DNA from: Lonicera japonica
Taxonomy: Eukaryota; Streptophyta; Magnoliopsida; Dipsacales; Caprifoliaceae
Direction of reading: 5' to 3'
DNA: 64,000 nt
NCBI GenBank assembly: GCA_021464415.1
Contig: CM038468.1
Coordinates: 31,794,969 to 31,858,968, forward strand
Part shown: piece after piece, positions 54,280 through 64,000 of the stretch
Layout: the number at the start of each line of letters is the position of its first letter
How positions within the stretch are numbered: the first letter of the stretch is position 1
Made by a program: the position numbers and the translations under genes
Notes under the pieces: model-generated
Database searches by the model: none
What the model was told of the DNA's origin: nothing
Seen by the model: only the letters and a program-made list of their open reading frames with translations

Positions 54280-56240
54280 TGCTATATAAATCATTGTGTT
54301 GTGGGTAAAGGGGAAAGTGTGTCATTTACCCTAGACTAGATGCAAGAGGTTCGTTTTCAGAGTCGCTAGTTTGTTTTACAATAAAACAAATAAGAAGTTT
54401 GTGCAAAGAGAAAACCTTTGGATAAGCGATCTCTTATACACGTTTTGTCTGCAAAATCAAGATTCTAGGGTTAATGAACTAAGTTACATATTAGGGAGGT
54501 GTTAGGCACCCGCTCAACCCTTTCAGTCTCTAAATGAATTATGCATTTTATTCTATTTAGTAACTTGCATGCTTTTATCGTTGTTTTATTGCTTTCTAAA
54601 TAAAAGGTTCCCTTCAAACCTCTAAAAACGGGAATTGGGAATAGGATGAAAACCGTTTATCCCCAAATTGTCCTGAAGTGATGTTCTATCAAACTTTCCT
54701 CTTAGTGTGAAAATATGAGAAAATTAAATACTTTGGAAAAGATCTTGATGCCTTGAAGTAGCTTTCTAGATAAAGCAATGTCAAAGGAATGATTTGCTGC
54801 CTTGTAAAAAAATGATCAAAAAATTTGGGACTTTCGGGAATTAATTTCTTTTGGAATTTCCTTTATATCAGCTCAATATTCATTCATATAGTAGAAAATA
54901 CTAAATCTTGTATTTCTACATAAAAGAATAGCCTGAAGTTTAACGAAATAGCATTTGTATTTTCCAAATACACCTTTGGTTTTGAAAACAATTTATCTTA
55001 GAACTTGAAAGGATAAATTTTGAAAGCGATTAACAAGTAATACAACTATTTAGGCGAGGAGTTTAAAAGTGTACCTTTTATGTAGAGAAACTATAAAAGA
55101 AAACCAGCCGGATTCTTGTAGACATCAATTTCCCTCTTTCTTCTACTGAAGGATTGCTAGAAATGAACCAAGGTGATGCTTGGTAAATGTTTTGAATTGA
55201 GTTTTTAAGTTGAGTTTTTAAAATATGGTGTTTGGTAGAATTTGGAAGTGTGTTGAAAAGTGAATTTGGTTTTTGTTTGAGTTTATTTCAACCAACTAAA
55301 AAATCTCATAAAAAAATTTCAAAAAATAGTCACAATGAATCTTATTTTATAAATCTCGACGAGTATGTTTTAACTATATACTTTAAATTTTAATTTTTGA
55401 ATTTAAAATTATAATATTTTAAAAAAAAAATTTAAGAGAGAAAATAAAATAAAATAAACTTTGAGAAATATAAAAATAAATTTAATTTTGAATCGAGTTT
55501 TTAAAATTTTAGAAAAAAAACATGCAAAAATTCACAAACGATTATTTTCCGTTCTCTCTAAATTATCCTCACTAAAATTGCCTTGAAATTTGTGCCTTTT
55601 TCCTTAGCCAAAATGGGGAGAAGGATGCTATATTTAAAGCTAAAAGCGGACCTTGCACAACCAGAAATAGGAACATGTCGCTTGACACGTGGCTTCTTAG
55701 GCTACGCGACAAGTTCGTCAAACTTGTCATGTGAGAAAAATCAACAGGCGATAGGTTAATCAGGACACGTGGCATTATCTAGGAGTAGGCAACAAGTTTA
55801 TGAACTTATCGTATGAGAAAATTTCGGTTTGTTTGATATGTGTTTTTTTTTTAAATTTATTTTTTTAAATTTCAACTTAATTTTTTTTAAAATATTATAA
55901 TTTTAAATTTTAAAATTAAAATTAAATAAAAAATATATATTTAAAACATACTCGTCGAGATTGATAAAATAAAATTCATTGTGACTATTTTTTGAAATTT
56001 TTTTATGAGATTTTTTAGTTGGTTGAAATAAACTCAAACAAAAACTAAATTCACTTTTCAACATACTTCCAAATACTATATTTTAAAAACTCAACTTAAA
56101 AACTCAATTCAAAACATTCACTAAATATCACCTTTGTGTTCACAATGCTTAGGCAACAAATTCCTCAAACTTGTCACGTGAGAACTAGGCCACTCCAGAT
56201 TGGGCCATACTCCTTCGTTATCTAATCCACACAGATAAGG
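54280..56240 (-). mobile_element. LTR-type repeat relic, interrupted
   Basis: Same family as 9690-10,438: AGTCGCTAGTTTGTTTTA, TTACATATTAGGGAGGTGTT, AGGCACCCGCTCAACCCTTT. Later parts (TTGTCATGTGAGAAAAATC at about 55,723 and TTGTCACGTGAGAACTAGG at about 56,173) are related to each other. A long inverted repeat is embedded at 55,167-56,137. Confidence 0.4.
55167..56137. repeat. Long inverted repeat with about 230-bp arms
   Basis: Left arm from 55,167 (AAGGTGATGCTTGGTAAATG, ATTGAGTTTTTAAGTTGAG, CTCGACGAGTATGTTTTAAC) and right arm ending at 56,137, its reverse complement (AAACATACTCGTCGAGATTG, CAATTCAAAACATTCACTAA, ATCACCTTT). The enclosed 55,560-55,840 part is LTR-like. It is either one transposon with long ends that captured LTR sequence, or two oppositely placed MITEs. 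Confidence 0.75.
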
Positions 56241-56279
56241 TGAGGGAGGTCAACTTAAGATTCTCTCTATATATATAAT

Positions 56280-56660
56280 TAAGTGTATAAACACAAAAGC
56301 ATATTGTATAACCAATCAAGAACCCTAACTAACAAATAAAATTGTCAACCCTAAGCAATTAAGAAAAAAATTTATAGAAATGTCTCTGATGTTTTTAAAC
56401 CCAATCCAAAGATTAAGATACATAATTTTTTTTAAAATTAAGTATTAATACCCACGAACCCTAATTCTAACTATATATAGTAACGAATACAAAGTGAATC
56501 AAACACATTAAATCAACATAAATAAGCATTAATTACTTAAAAAAAATTCAAAAAATCATTGTTATGTTCATCTCCCCCAATATAAGTAATCTTTATTAAA
56601 AGCAACAATTAAATCCACCATAAGAAACATAAATACTTTAAAACTTCCAAAAGTTTGAAC
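56280..56660 (-). repeat. Second locus module, copy 5
   Basis: CACGAACCCTAATTCTAACT, ACACATTAAATCAACAT, TGTTCATCTCCCCCAATA and CAATTAAATCCACCATAAG follow the same order as at 38.1 and 27.5 kb. It lies downstream, on the minus strand, of the coiled-coil exon of locus C. Confidence 0.5.
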
Positions 56661-57046
56661 AAATATTCTCAATAGAATAGAATATAATATAATTTAATAG
56701 AATGGAATAGATATAGAACTAAGTGAAGTATTTATCTATACATAACAGCCATAGGAGCCAGGCCACTCTTGTTATTATTAGTTGTAGAAACATAAAAGAG
56801 GGACAGAGTTTTTGAGCAAGAAAGGATTGCTTCATAATTTTTTTTAAAAAAAATACTATAGAAAAAAAGGGAAATAATTAAAAACACTTGCCCGGCTTGA
56901 ATTGGGTTATATGAAGAAAAACAATAGAAAATTAAATTCACCAATCTTTCTTTTCCTTCTCTTTTTCTTCTTGAGCCCCGCACGGGAGAAAGAGATTGTT
57001 CACTTTCTAACTAGGCTCTGTGTTCCAGCCACTGATTAATTAATTT

Positions 57047-57226
57047 TTAACTTAGTTTGAGATCACTGATTTCATTTCTCACATTTTCCATTCGGCCCCT
57101 GACGTCAATAAATTGATGTGTAGATCTGTCCCTCATTTCTTCTACACGGGATTGTAGGGTGTCAACTCCGGATATCAACTGAGCCACTAGCATTGCGAGC
57201 AATTCTATTCTATTCCTTACATTATG
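57047..57226 (-). CDS. Locus C terminal exon, coiled-coil protein
   Basis: On the minus strand, after GTAGTAG, a phase-0 open exon of 59 codons starts at 57,226 with HNVRNRIELLAMLVAQLISG, continues VDTLQSRVEEMRDRSTHQF and ends VRNEISDLKLS with TAA at 57,047. Hydrophobic residues are spaced as in a coiled coil. The VDTLQSRVEEM part resembles VDKLRSQVDIL of the locus A terminal exon. The acceptor is weaker than in locus A; ATGATGTAG at 57,236 is stronger but leads into a stop. No other exon of locus C was found, so it may be a partial copy. Confidence 0.4.
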   Translation of the reverse strand, partial: HNVRNRIELLAMLVAQLISGVDTLQSRVEEMRDRSTHQFIDVRGRMENVRNEISDLKLS

Positions 57227-57796
57227 CTACTACGCCTACATCATAAGATAAATACTGATATATTATCTACTCATTTTGAGTTATAGTTACTCTATTTTCC
57301 CAATCAAAAAACAAACAAACGCTCCAAGATAAATTGTTTAAATTTTAATGCAATTAAACATCAGTAAACATAGGCAACGTAAAACTTCGGGTTTTGAAAA
57401 GAAATCCCATGGAAACACACTCTTGAGCTCTCTAAGTGAGTACAGAATACTTTACAAATGTCTTAGGCATAGAGTTATCAACCTTAAAATTATCAACAAT
57501 ATTTGATGAGTTAAAAATAAAAATAAAAAACATCTACATATATCCGCAACTCGTAATTATAGTAGATACCAATGGGCTCTAACTCAGATGATATAACTGT
57601 CCACTCTCCACAGGAGTGGATAGGGTTTGATCCTCGCCAGCGGTAGTTTGACGCGATAGGGATCAATACAGAGTGAAAGCGAGTCTTCGAAGAAGAGCGG
57701 GTCGGGGAAGTTTTCAATCCCTTTTAAGGGATAGTTTGATAGGGGAGGGCTACCCTGTTTGTATAGCCCATTACGATTTTTTAATAACATTTTCGT
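57227..57796. other. Module end block and unassigned sequence
   Basis: Near 57,440-57,510 ACTTTACAAATGTCTTAGGC and TAGAGTTATCAACC match the end block of the intron modules (compare 3060-3130). From 57,580 a GC-richer part (GATAGGGTTTGATCCTCGCC) may belong to the LTR-like repeat to its right. Confidence 0.35.
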
Positions 57797-59340
57797 TGAT
57801 AAGCACATAATATTGTCTTGCATAAGCTCTTTCCCGGAGCTTCTTGACGCGTTTATTGCATTAATTCTGCCTTATTATCTGCTTATCTTGAGATTAGTAT
57901 CTTAGTGAGTTTTGTATCTAATATCGTTCCGCTAAATGTGTTTTTGTGTGTTCATAGGCATGGCATTCGATGGTCCTCAAGGAATGGATCAAGCGCTAGT
58001 CAAAAGCTCACAAAAGTGCTTATTTGATGAAATCCCAGAAGCATGATCGATCATGGTCCAACCATGATCGATCATGGTACAAATCATCATCAGGCAGAAC
58101 ACTCCATAATCGATCATGGTTTGACCATGATCGATCATGGCTTGGCGGGGATAGCCACCAACTACTACTTTTAGCCTTTTTTTGGGACTTTTGTACCTAA
58201 GATATTTTCCCTTGCATTTTATATTATTAAAGTACATCTTTAGCTAGTTTTAGTCTAGGGGATGTTGGAGATAAAGGCATTGTTGATCTTAGACACAAGA
58301 GAGTTCTAGAGAGAAGGGAAAGCTAAAGTGTATCTTTTCTTCATTTTCTCTTGTAACGATGATTTCTTCATATATAATATTTGTTCTTGCATTTATTATG
58401 GAGTAGTCTATTACTAAGGTTACGGATGTTGATTGCGATATTATTTTTGGTGATTATTAACTCAATCCATGTTTAAAGTTGTTAAATATTTGTCAATCCT
58501 ATTCTTCTTCTTCTATATCATCATTCTATAAGCTTTCTAGTTATTTTCATATTAAGTCAAGACTTGATATGCATTGTATATTTAGTTCTTGGTTGTTAAT
58601 GAATATACTACATACTCGTATGGTTCTAGAAAGCTTGTATTCTCCCTCCCCCATCCATGGAGCTTTTACTTTTTGTAGAGATTATGAATAGTTCTTAAAA
58701 CCCCATGGATGGGTTCTAAATTTGTTTGGTTTATCTTTGATTCATTTGTTGATATATTGAGTGCTTCTTACACTTTATGTGATATTTAGACTCTCTATTT
58801 TCTTTCTCAAATGATAAACGATGAGTTGACGAATTTAGCCCATAAACTTTGTTCCGTTTCATTGTTAGGATTCATTTTCTAATTTTTATTCTTTAAATCA
58901 TGAGATTTCACACACTTGCTTTATGTTAAATCTTTGTTACGATGAGTTTATCATCTCTACCTCAGATTAACTTCTTCGGGAATGGGTTGCCTAGTTTCAC
59001 ACCCATAGTTAAGAGATAGATATGATAGCTTCATCTTTGGTGGAATGTTGTGATATTCTTTCTTGATATAACTTCAATCCGGGAATGAGTCGCCTAGCGT
59101 CGCACCCTTTGCTATTGAGAGATACACCAACATTCCCCATATCTCGAGATACACCAACTTCCGAGACTATATTACTACTTGACGTGCCTGCACTTAGGAT
59201 AACACAACGCGATATTCCTTCGTCGTCAAGTTTTTGTAATCCTTAACTAGATTGAGTTTTTTTGGGGGATTCTTAGGAGACTCTGTAAAGGGAGGTTTAA
59301 TTTATTTAATTGTGGGGAAACTTCTGTAAAATGTAATATG
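57797..59340 (+). mobile_element. LTR-like repeat, possibly a solo LTR
   Basis: Begins near TTGATAAGCACATAATATTG, a common way for plant gypsy-type LTRs to start, and holds a set of ATCGAT palindromes, TTGTAACGATGATTTC, and two versions of GGGAATGRGTYGCCTAG with CGCACCC. No pol, primer site or second LTR is visible and the right end is a guess. Confidence 0.3.
58042..58140. repeat. Four CATGATCGATCATGG palindromes
   Basis: Copies at 58,042-58,056, 58,063-58,077, 58,105-58,119 (one change) and 58,126-58,140. Spacing is 21, 42 and 21 bases, so pairs repeat with a regular period. Confidence 0.85.
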
Positions 59341-59403
59341 ACTCTCAATACTAACAAACTCTTTTAATCCACTCTCAATTTTTGGTATCCCATATTGCCA
59401 CCA

Positions 59404-59585
59404 CGTGTTTTCTGGCGGTTTCTAGGTGCATCCAGTGTTTATAGTGCAATATTTTGATGTGGCTGAGTGTTTTCTGGTAGTTTTGTGGTTCAGTCGAGTG
59501 TTTTCCGGCATCCTAAATTGCTGCCAAGTGTTCTTCCGGCTGTCCTGTGCTACAGGTGAGTGCTCTTCTGGCAGTGTTATATTAG
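59404..59585. repeat. Degenerate minisatellite (GTGTTTTCTGGC type)
   Basis: GTGTTTTCTGGCGGTTT, GTGTTTTCTGGTAGTTT, GTGTTTTCCGGCATCC, GTGTTCTTCCGGCTGTCC and GTGCTCTTCTGGCAGTG recur about every 37-60 bases. Confidence 0.55.
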
Positions 59586-59629
59586 CCGTATTGATACCTT
59601 TGAAACTAATTGGCCACTTGAAATTCATT

Positions 59630-59905
59630 ATTATTTACTTATACTTGTTACATGTTAGTTGTTATTTGGTCATGATTTATGTACCCATATTGATTTAGAT
59701 ATAAACTTTTAATTTTAATTAGCCTTATATAAAATCCAAATAAGAAGAGTTAATTAATTATTATTTAGTTATACACTTATACTTTTACTTCTTAGTGTTG
59801 TTTGGTTATGATTTATGTAGCCATATAGATTTAGACCTAAACTTCTAATTTTAATTAGCCCTAAAATCTAAATTGAAGAGAGTTAATTAATTATTGTTTG
59901 TATTC
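59630..59905. repeat. Tandem duplication of about 127 bp
   Basis: GTCATGATTTATGTACCCAT with TTTTAATTTTAATTAGCC and AGTTAATTAATTATTATTTA appear twice, about 127 bases apart. Confidence 0.65.
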
Positions 59906-60179
59906 GATTTGAAACACTATTAACGGACAAATTTTTAATAAACAGAAAAATAGTTGATGAACAAACTTGATAAACAATGTTAATGGATCGATTATTTGGA
60001 CATTATGTTTGTGTTAAAATTTTATGATTTTAAAATTATGTTTTTGTGCGTTTTAAACTTTGACCCCCTTAATTGAATTCTTAGCTCCGCCATTGGACGT
60101 ACATATATATATTTATAGAGAGAGGATCCTTATGGTTTCGTCAATCCTACTTTCTTTAGCAACTAAGGATGTGAGCTGA
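59906..60179. other. Repeat-end debris
   Basis: CTTAGCTCCGCCATTGGACG near 60,080 resembles the end of a common plant hAT-like element. Nothing coding. Confidence 0.3.
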
Positions 60180-60640
60180 GAACTTTCAACCCGAGAAAAT
60201 TTTCAAGTTGGGATACTGTCAATGCATTTCACATTGTGAGAGTTTTTGCCCACCAAACCATCTAAACCTTGCAGCTCATTTTCCTTGATGTTAAAAACAT
60301 TGGGGTTGTTTCGAATTACAATTTAATTCCTTGGAAAACGCCCAAGAGTTAATATTTCTTTTCTCCTTTTGTTGTGTTTCTTGCATAAATATTCCAAGGA
60401 ATTAATTTCCAATTCCATGTTGTAACTTATTTTAGAGTAATTTATTTCCCTTTTATTTCTCTAAACCAATTTAAGATTCTTTTATTTTATCACTTCCACT
60501 ACATTACGTAGCTTGGAAGATGATTTCTTTGAAACTTAACGCAATAAAACACTTCTTTGGTAGTGTTTGTAGGTGTCAGGTCAGTGCACGTGCAAAAAAT
60601 CTTCGGTATAGCGTTCACTCTGCACCTAAAAATGGCACAT
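60180..60640 (-). repeat. Locus intron module, copy 5
   Basis: CAATGCATTTCACATTGTGA, CCATCTAAACCTTGCAGCTC, ATTGGGGTTGTTTCGAATTA, CTTGCATAAATATTCCAAGG and end block TAGTGTTTGTAGGTGTCAGG. Order as in copies 1, 2 and 4. Confidence 0.5.
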
Positions 60641-60969
60641 TTGACGAGTTAAATATATCTATATATATAAGTACAAATATCATATGTAATTTTCCCTTTT
60701 TTGTATGGACAAAATGCCCATCTTACTTTTACTTCTTTTTTTTTCAACCTAAGATAAGATTGACATAGATTGAATTCTTTAACTTATAAGAGTCCATGTT
60801 GGAATCAATATTTATACTAATAGAGTCCAATCGAGATTGGTCTTCATGTTCTGGAATTTATAATATAACATAATTATCTGTTATTTTCCCCATTTTCTTT
60901 ATATAACAATTATACCTTTTAAAATACAAAATTTAGAACATTTAAAATTTACAAATTTCTTTTTACGTT

Positions 60970-61170
60970 CACTACAAGAAATTTGATCATTTGAGTTTCT
61001 TAAAAGGTGACTTAAATGATCATATAAGTCACTTTCAAGTTTGTCTCTGAGTGACTTAATAGGCAGTGTCATAAAAAGTTCATAAAAGTAACTTAAAAAA
61101 GTCAAATGTTAGTGACATAACACCGACTTAAAAGTGACTTAATACTAATAAAAATATATAATTTTAACAC
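60970..61170 (+). mobile_element. CACTA terminus with subterminal repeats
   Basis: CACTACAAGAAATTTGATC at 60,970, followed by about ten copies of AAGTGACTTA/TAAGTCACTT-like motifs in both orientations up to about 61,145. No matching TTTCTTGTAGTG end lies downstream before the window ends, so the element is truncated, spans the N gap, or continues outside. Confidence 0.6.
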
Positions 61171-62199
61171 TTGATCGTAATATACCTAGCTATCGCACAA
61201 TTTCACCGATCAATCCTTTCTTTCAACAAAGCAATGCATTTTTTAGCTAAAGTTTTACCATTCAAAGATCCAAACCAATACAATCAATCAACAATGTTTA
61301 AAACAACTCAATATATTTATGGGAAATTGGTTATTGAATTTTTACACAAGATCTAATGCTACCGATGCATGAATGATTATCATTGTATACTCAAATCATG
61401 TCCTTAATTTGTCACCCATGAATTACCGATTTAAAAGGTTTAGCAAAACATCATTATGGTAAATACTGAAATAGTAATCATGTGTTAACACGTGCTTAAA
61501 AACTAGTTCTCAATATATATCTATATATATATATATTCTACTATCTAAACAAGCAAACAAGTTCCAGCCGACTATTGATGCACTAAAAGGGAGGTATCCT
61601 TTCTGTCAAACAGCTCCACTGTGTATTTGAATGGCTCTGCCAAAAAAAAAAACATATATTAACTAATTTTCTTAAGAGTTTTTCCTCAATTTCGACTATG
61701 TGTATTTGAATGGCAAAACAAACGTTTGTTTAATCAATTATGCTATTTTGTTCTAGGATATCTTTTAAATAATACTATAATGCCATAGGACTTTTGTTTT
61801 AGAAAGAAAAATATTATGTAACATAACTTTAGCATTTTCTTACTTACGGATACAAAACAAATATTTGAGTAGGACTTTCACTTGGTTATCAAAGATTATC
61901 ATGTATTTATATTATCCTCCGTGAGTACATTGAAATCGTATATATTTTTAACGCCAAATAGTTATGGGGTGAATTTGAAATTGTCACCTAAAGGGGTCTA
62001 CTGGATATGTAAATTGAAGGCAGTTAAGCTACTTAAGCCCACACTCCTCATGTGTTATATATATTGGTATTCTGGTGATATTATTCAAGAATAGTTCAGT
62101 TTGTTGGTGAGTAACAATGCAAAGGTAAATACTCTTATACCGTTTTATTCGAGAAACAGACACCATCAGCAACCTTAAAGCACCCCGGGGAGGCGGCAT
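61171..62199. other. Gene-free stretch
   Basis: AT-rich, with an AT microsatellite near 61,515-61,540. Open frames are short and without family motifs. Confidence 0.35.
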
Positions 62200-62520
62200 A
62201 ACTATTTCAAGGAAATTATGTGATACACAAAATGTGTGTCTTGTCATGTAATATTTTGGGAACACAAAATGTGCTCCTCAATTTCCCAATTCCAAATCAC
62301 CACCGATACCCCTCTTTTATTCTTTACTAGCTCGACAACCGATGTATATTCTTTAGTCTTGCCTATCCCATCGATAACCACAATAGAAAACCATGAACCA
62401 AGTAATGAGGCAAGCTTATCCAATGAACCCCCTTGCACAGAGTCTAGCCCATTTATCCACCATTATCGCTCAATCAAACGATCCATTTCCCATGCAGATA
62501 ACGAACTATCTTAATGATAC
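62200..62520 (+). pseudogene. Copia-type pol relic (after integrase)
   Basis: The frame CHVIFWEHKMCSSISQFQ resembles the V-x-F-x-E-x-x-x-F-F segment that follows the integrase core in plant copia polyproteins, and the Ser/Pro/Glu-rich sequence after it fits the linker before reverse transcriptase (HHYRSIKRSISHADNE). The frame then shifts and no reverse transcriptase follows. A strongly decayed fragment. Confidence 0.5.
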
Positions 62521-62868
62521 TGACTTGCCGATGATCCTGTCAACCAAACACTTTATCTTTGTCAGTCTACTATGGTAAAGTAGCTACCTCATAATATTCG
62601 TGATTACCATTGTTATTCCACTATATTCTCACATCACGAACCATCTTTTTTATAAAGAGACTAGTTCTAACCCTTTGTGAAAGCAAATTATATCTAAAGA
62701 ATTACAAGCCTTATAAAAATCTTAAACTTAGGAGTTAGTCACACTCCCCCCAAGAAAAACGGCAGTTGGATGCATGGTTCAAAATATTGGCCGATGCTAA
62801 GTCAAAATGGGGAGGGCCGAACCGATATCGTGGACCCGATACGATTAAAACATCCTTATTTCACTAGN
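62521..62868. other. Gene-free stretch before gap
   Basis: Nothing recognised. ATATTGGCCGATGC and ATATCGTGGACCCGATACG near 62,785-62,845 may be repeat debris. Confidence 0.3.
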
Positions 62869-62967
62869 NNNNNNNNNNNNNNNNNNNNNNNNNNNNNNNN
62901 NNNNNNNNNNNNNNNNNNNNNNNNNNNNNNNNNNNNNNNNNNNNNNNNNNNNNNNNNNNNNNNNNNN
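62869..62967. other. Assembly gap (run of N)
   Basis: About 100 N, a placeholder length in draft scaffolds; true gap size is unknown. Reading frames reported across it are meaningless. Confidence 0.98.
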
Positions 62968-63214
62968 GGTCAAAGAATGGGTTTTGAATCCAAAAAATAA
63001 TGTAGAAAGGGATACGAGAATGGGTTGGGATGCAAGATGCACGGGTTTTGTAAAATTTAAATATATATAAAGTAATGCACACGAAATGAGGACAAAACAA
63101 ATACATTCAAAGTTGTCAAATTCATTTGTAGCTCTCAAAAGATTCAACAATGAAACAACTAATTTTATTGGTTTTATATGTACATACAGGAATCTCTGTA
63201 AGTTGAAATACGAA

Positions 63215-64000
63215 GTCCAAAAATCTTACTCACCAGCTGAGCATATGTGATTTCTCAAATTGTCCAAACCTCAATGCACTTCAATTGTGAATAGCATATG
63301 GCACATACAATCTCCTTAGTACAATTTCCTTTTATGCCAAAAAAGACATTAAGTGCGTGTTTGGATTACACTTGCTTTCCATCGAATATACTGAAGTATC
63401 ATTTTCATCTCTTGTGTACGCCGTATATGTGTTTGATTACATTAATCAAATCCAAAAAGCCTCCCCCTAAGTTTTTGTGTTTTGTTAAGAAACAATATCA
63501 AGGACTCAATTCCATCCCGTGTGAACTGAAATCATGTGGATTAGGGAATGGGATAAACTAGGGTGCGTTGGTTTACATGAAAAGATTGAATTCCTTCGAA
63601 TTGTTTTACATTGAAAAAGACTTCATGCAAAGCAGAAACTTTAGGGGCGTTGGTTTATAGAATCCATGGGAAAGAAAATGATTAGGTCCATAAAAACCAC
63701 TGCCATCAAACACCACTAAAGATGGAAAATAAGAGAACTTGGATATTTCTCTCATGGAAACGAAATTTAAGCAAGCATACTCTTAGTGCTTTGTAAAGAT
63801 GTACACAACGCTTTGATAGTGTTTGTCGGTGTGAAGTCAGTGCACATGTAAAGATACTTAACTGCCTAAAAATGTCAATAACATCTGATAAGTTATAGTC
63901 TTATAGATAACAGCATCTCAAATGTTCAAACAATCATAACTTGCAAGTAACACCAAACACAAATGTCCAGTCTATCTATATAAATGGGCGTTAGATTCTT
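63215..64000 (-). repeat. Locus intron module, copy 6, without LINE
   Basis: GTGATTTCTCAAATTGTCCA, GCGTGTTTGGATTACACTTG, GTTTGATTACATTAATC, CATACTCTTAGTGC, TAGTGTTTGTCGGTGTGAAG, then ATAACAGCATCTCAAATG and GTCCAGTCTATCTATATAAA. It continues to the end of the window and is the closest relative of copy 4, showing what that copy looked like before the LINE inserted. Confidence 0.6.

Noticed and set aside
57989..58237. 82-codon frame with TMIDHG repeats
   Set aside because: The repeats come from the ATCGAT palindromes within an LTR-like region.
62770..63150. Open frames across 62.8-63.1 kb
   Set aside because: They run through a gap of N, so length and frame are meaningless.
1..64000. tRNA, rRNA or organelle insertions
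   Set aside because: I looked for tRNA B-box phrases such as GGTTCGAATCC with partner arms, for rRNA core sequence and for plastid gene blocks, and found none. The UMP kinase exon is from a nuclear gene for a plastid enzyme, not plastid DNA.

Overview
This 64 kb window looks like nuclear DNA of a flowering plant, probably a eudicot. It is AT-rich, has plant-type GT-AG introns with short exons, and carries plant LINE, Ty1/copia gag-only, hAT, CACTA-like and Tourist/Stowaway-like elements. One exon is clearly from a plastid-type UMP kinase. A run of about 100 N near 62.9 kb shows a draft scaffold. I see no complete, confidently named host gene. Most of the window is transposons nested in each other and in a locus that has been copied several times.

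Layout. 0.3-4.2 kb: a minus-strand split gene of unknown function (locus A), with a start-codon exon, a middle exon and a coiled-coil terminal exon. 4.5-5.7 kb: a two-part MITE-like repeat holding a glycine-rich reading frame. 7.4-9.7 kb: small inverted-repeat elements. 9.7-16 kb: an old LTR interrupted by a young, gag-only copia-type element (10,439-15,173). 16-25 kb: LTR debris, a Tourist-like MITE, and a direct segmental duplication one copy of which carries a 0.9 kb hAT element with an 8-bp target duplication. 25.5-27.3 kb: a series of minus-strand, phase-0 exons (locus B), related to locus A at least in its terminal coiled coil. 27.5-36.1 kb: repeated intron-like modules interrupted by a 5.5 kb LINE on the plus strand that lacks its endonuclease. 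36-42 kb: tandem upstream and 5' modules. 42,990-50,827: a 7.8 kb CACTA-like element with 12-bp termini, two palindrome-rich subterminal arrays, a transposase-tail-like reading frame, a nested hAT element and a captured UMP kinase exon. 51-56 kb: RNase H relic, MITEs and an LTR relic with a long inverted repeat. 56.3-57.2 kb: a third coiled-coil terminal exon (locus C). 57.5-64 kb: LTR-like sequence with repeated ATCGAT palindromes, minisatellites, two more copies of the locus module, a CACTA terminus and a copia pol relic.

How the parts relate. The same intron-like modules recur at about 0.8, 2.5, 28.4, 29.4, 60.2 and 63.2 kb, and a second module at about 27.6, 28.9, 35.7, 38.1 and 56.3 kb. 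The best reading is a locus that spread by local duplication and whose introns became a landing zone for transposons. The coding parts (loci A, B and C) share phase-0 exon borders and a C-terminal coiled coil with a VDxLxSxV-like pattern. I cannot name the family. All coordinates were read by eye; no alignment or database search was run.
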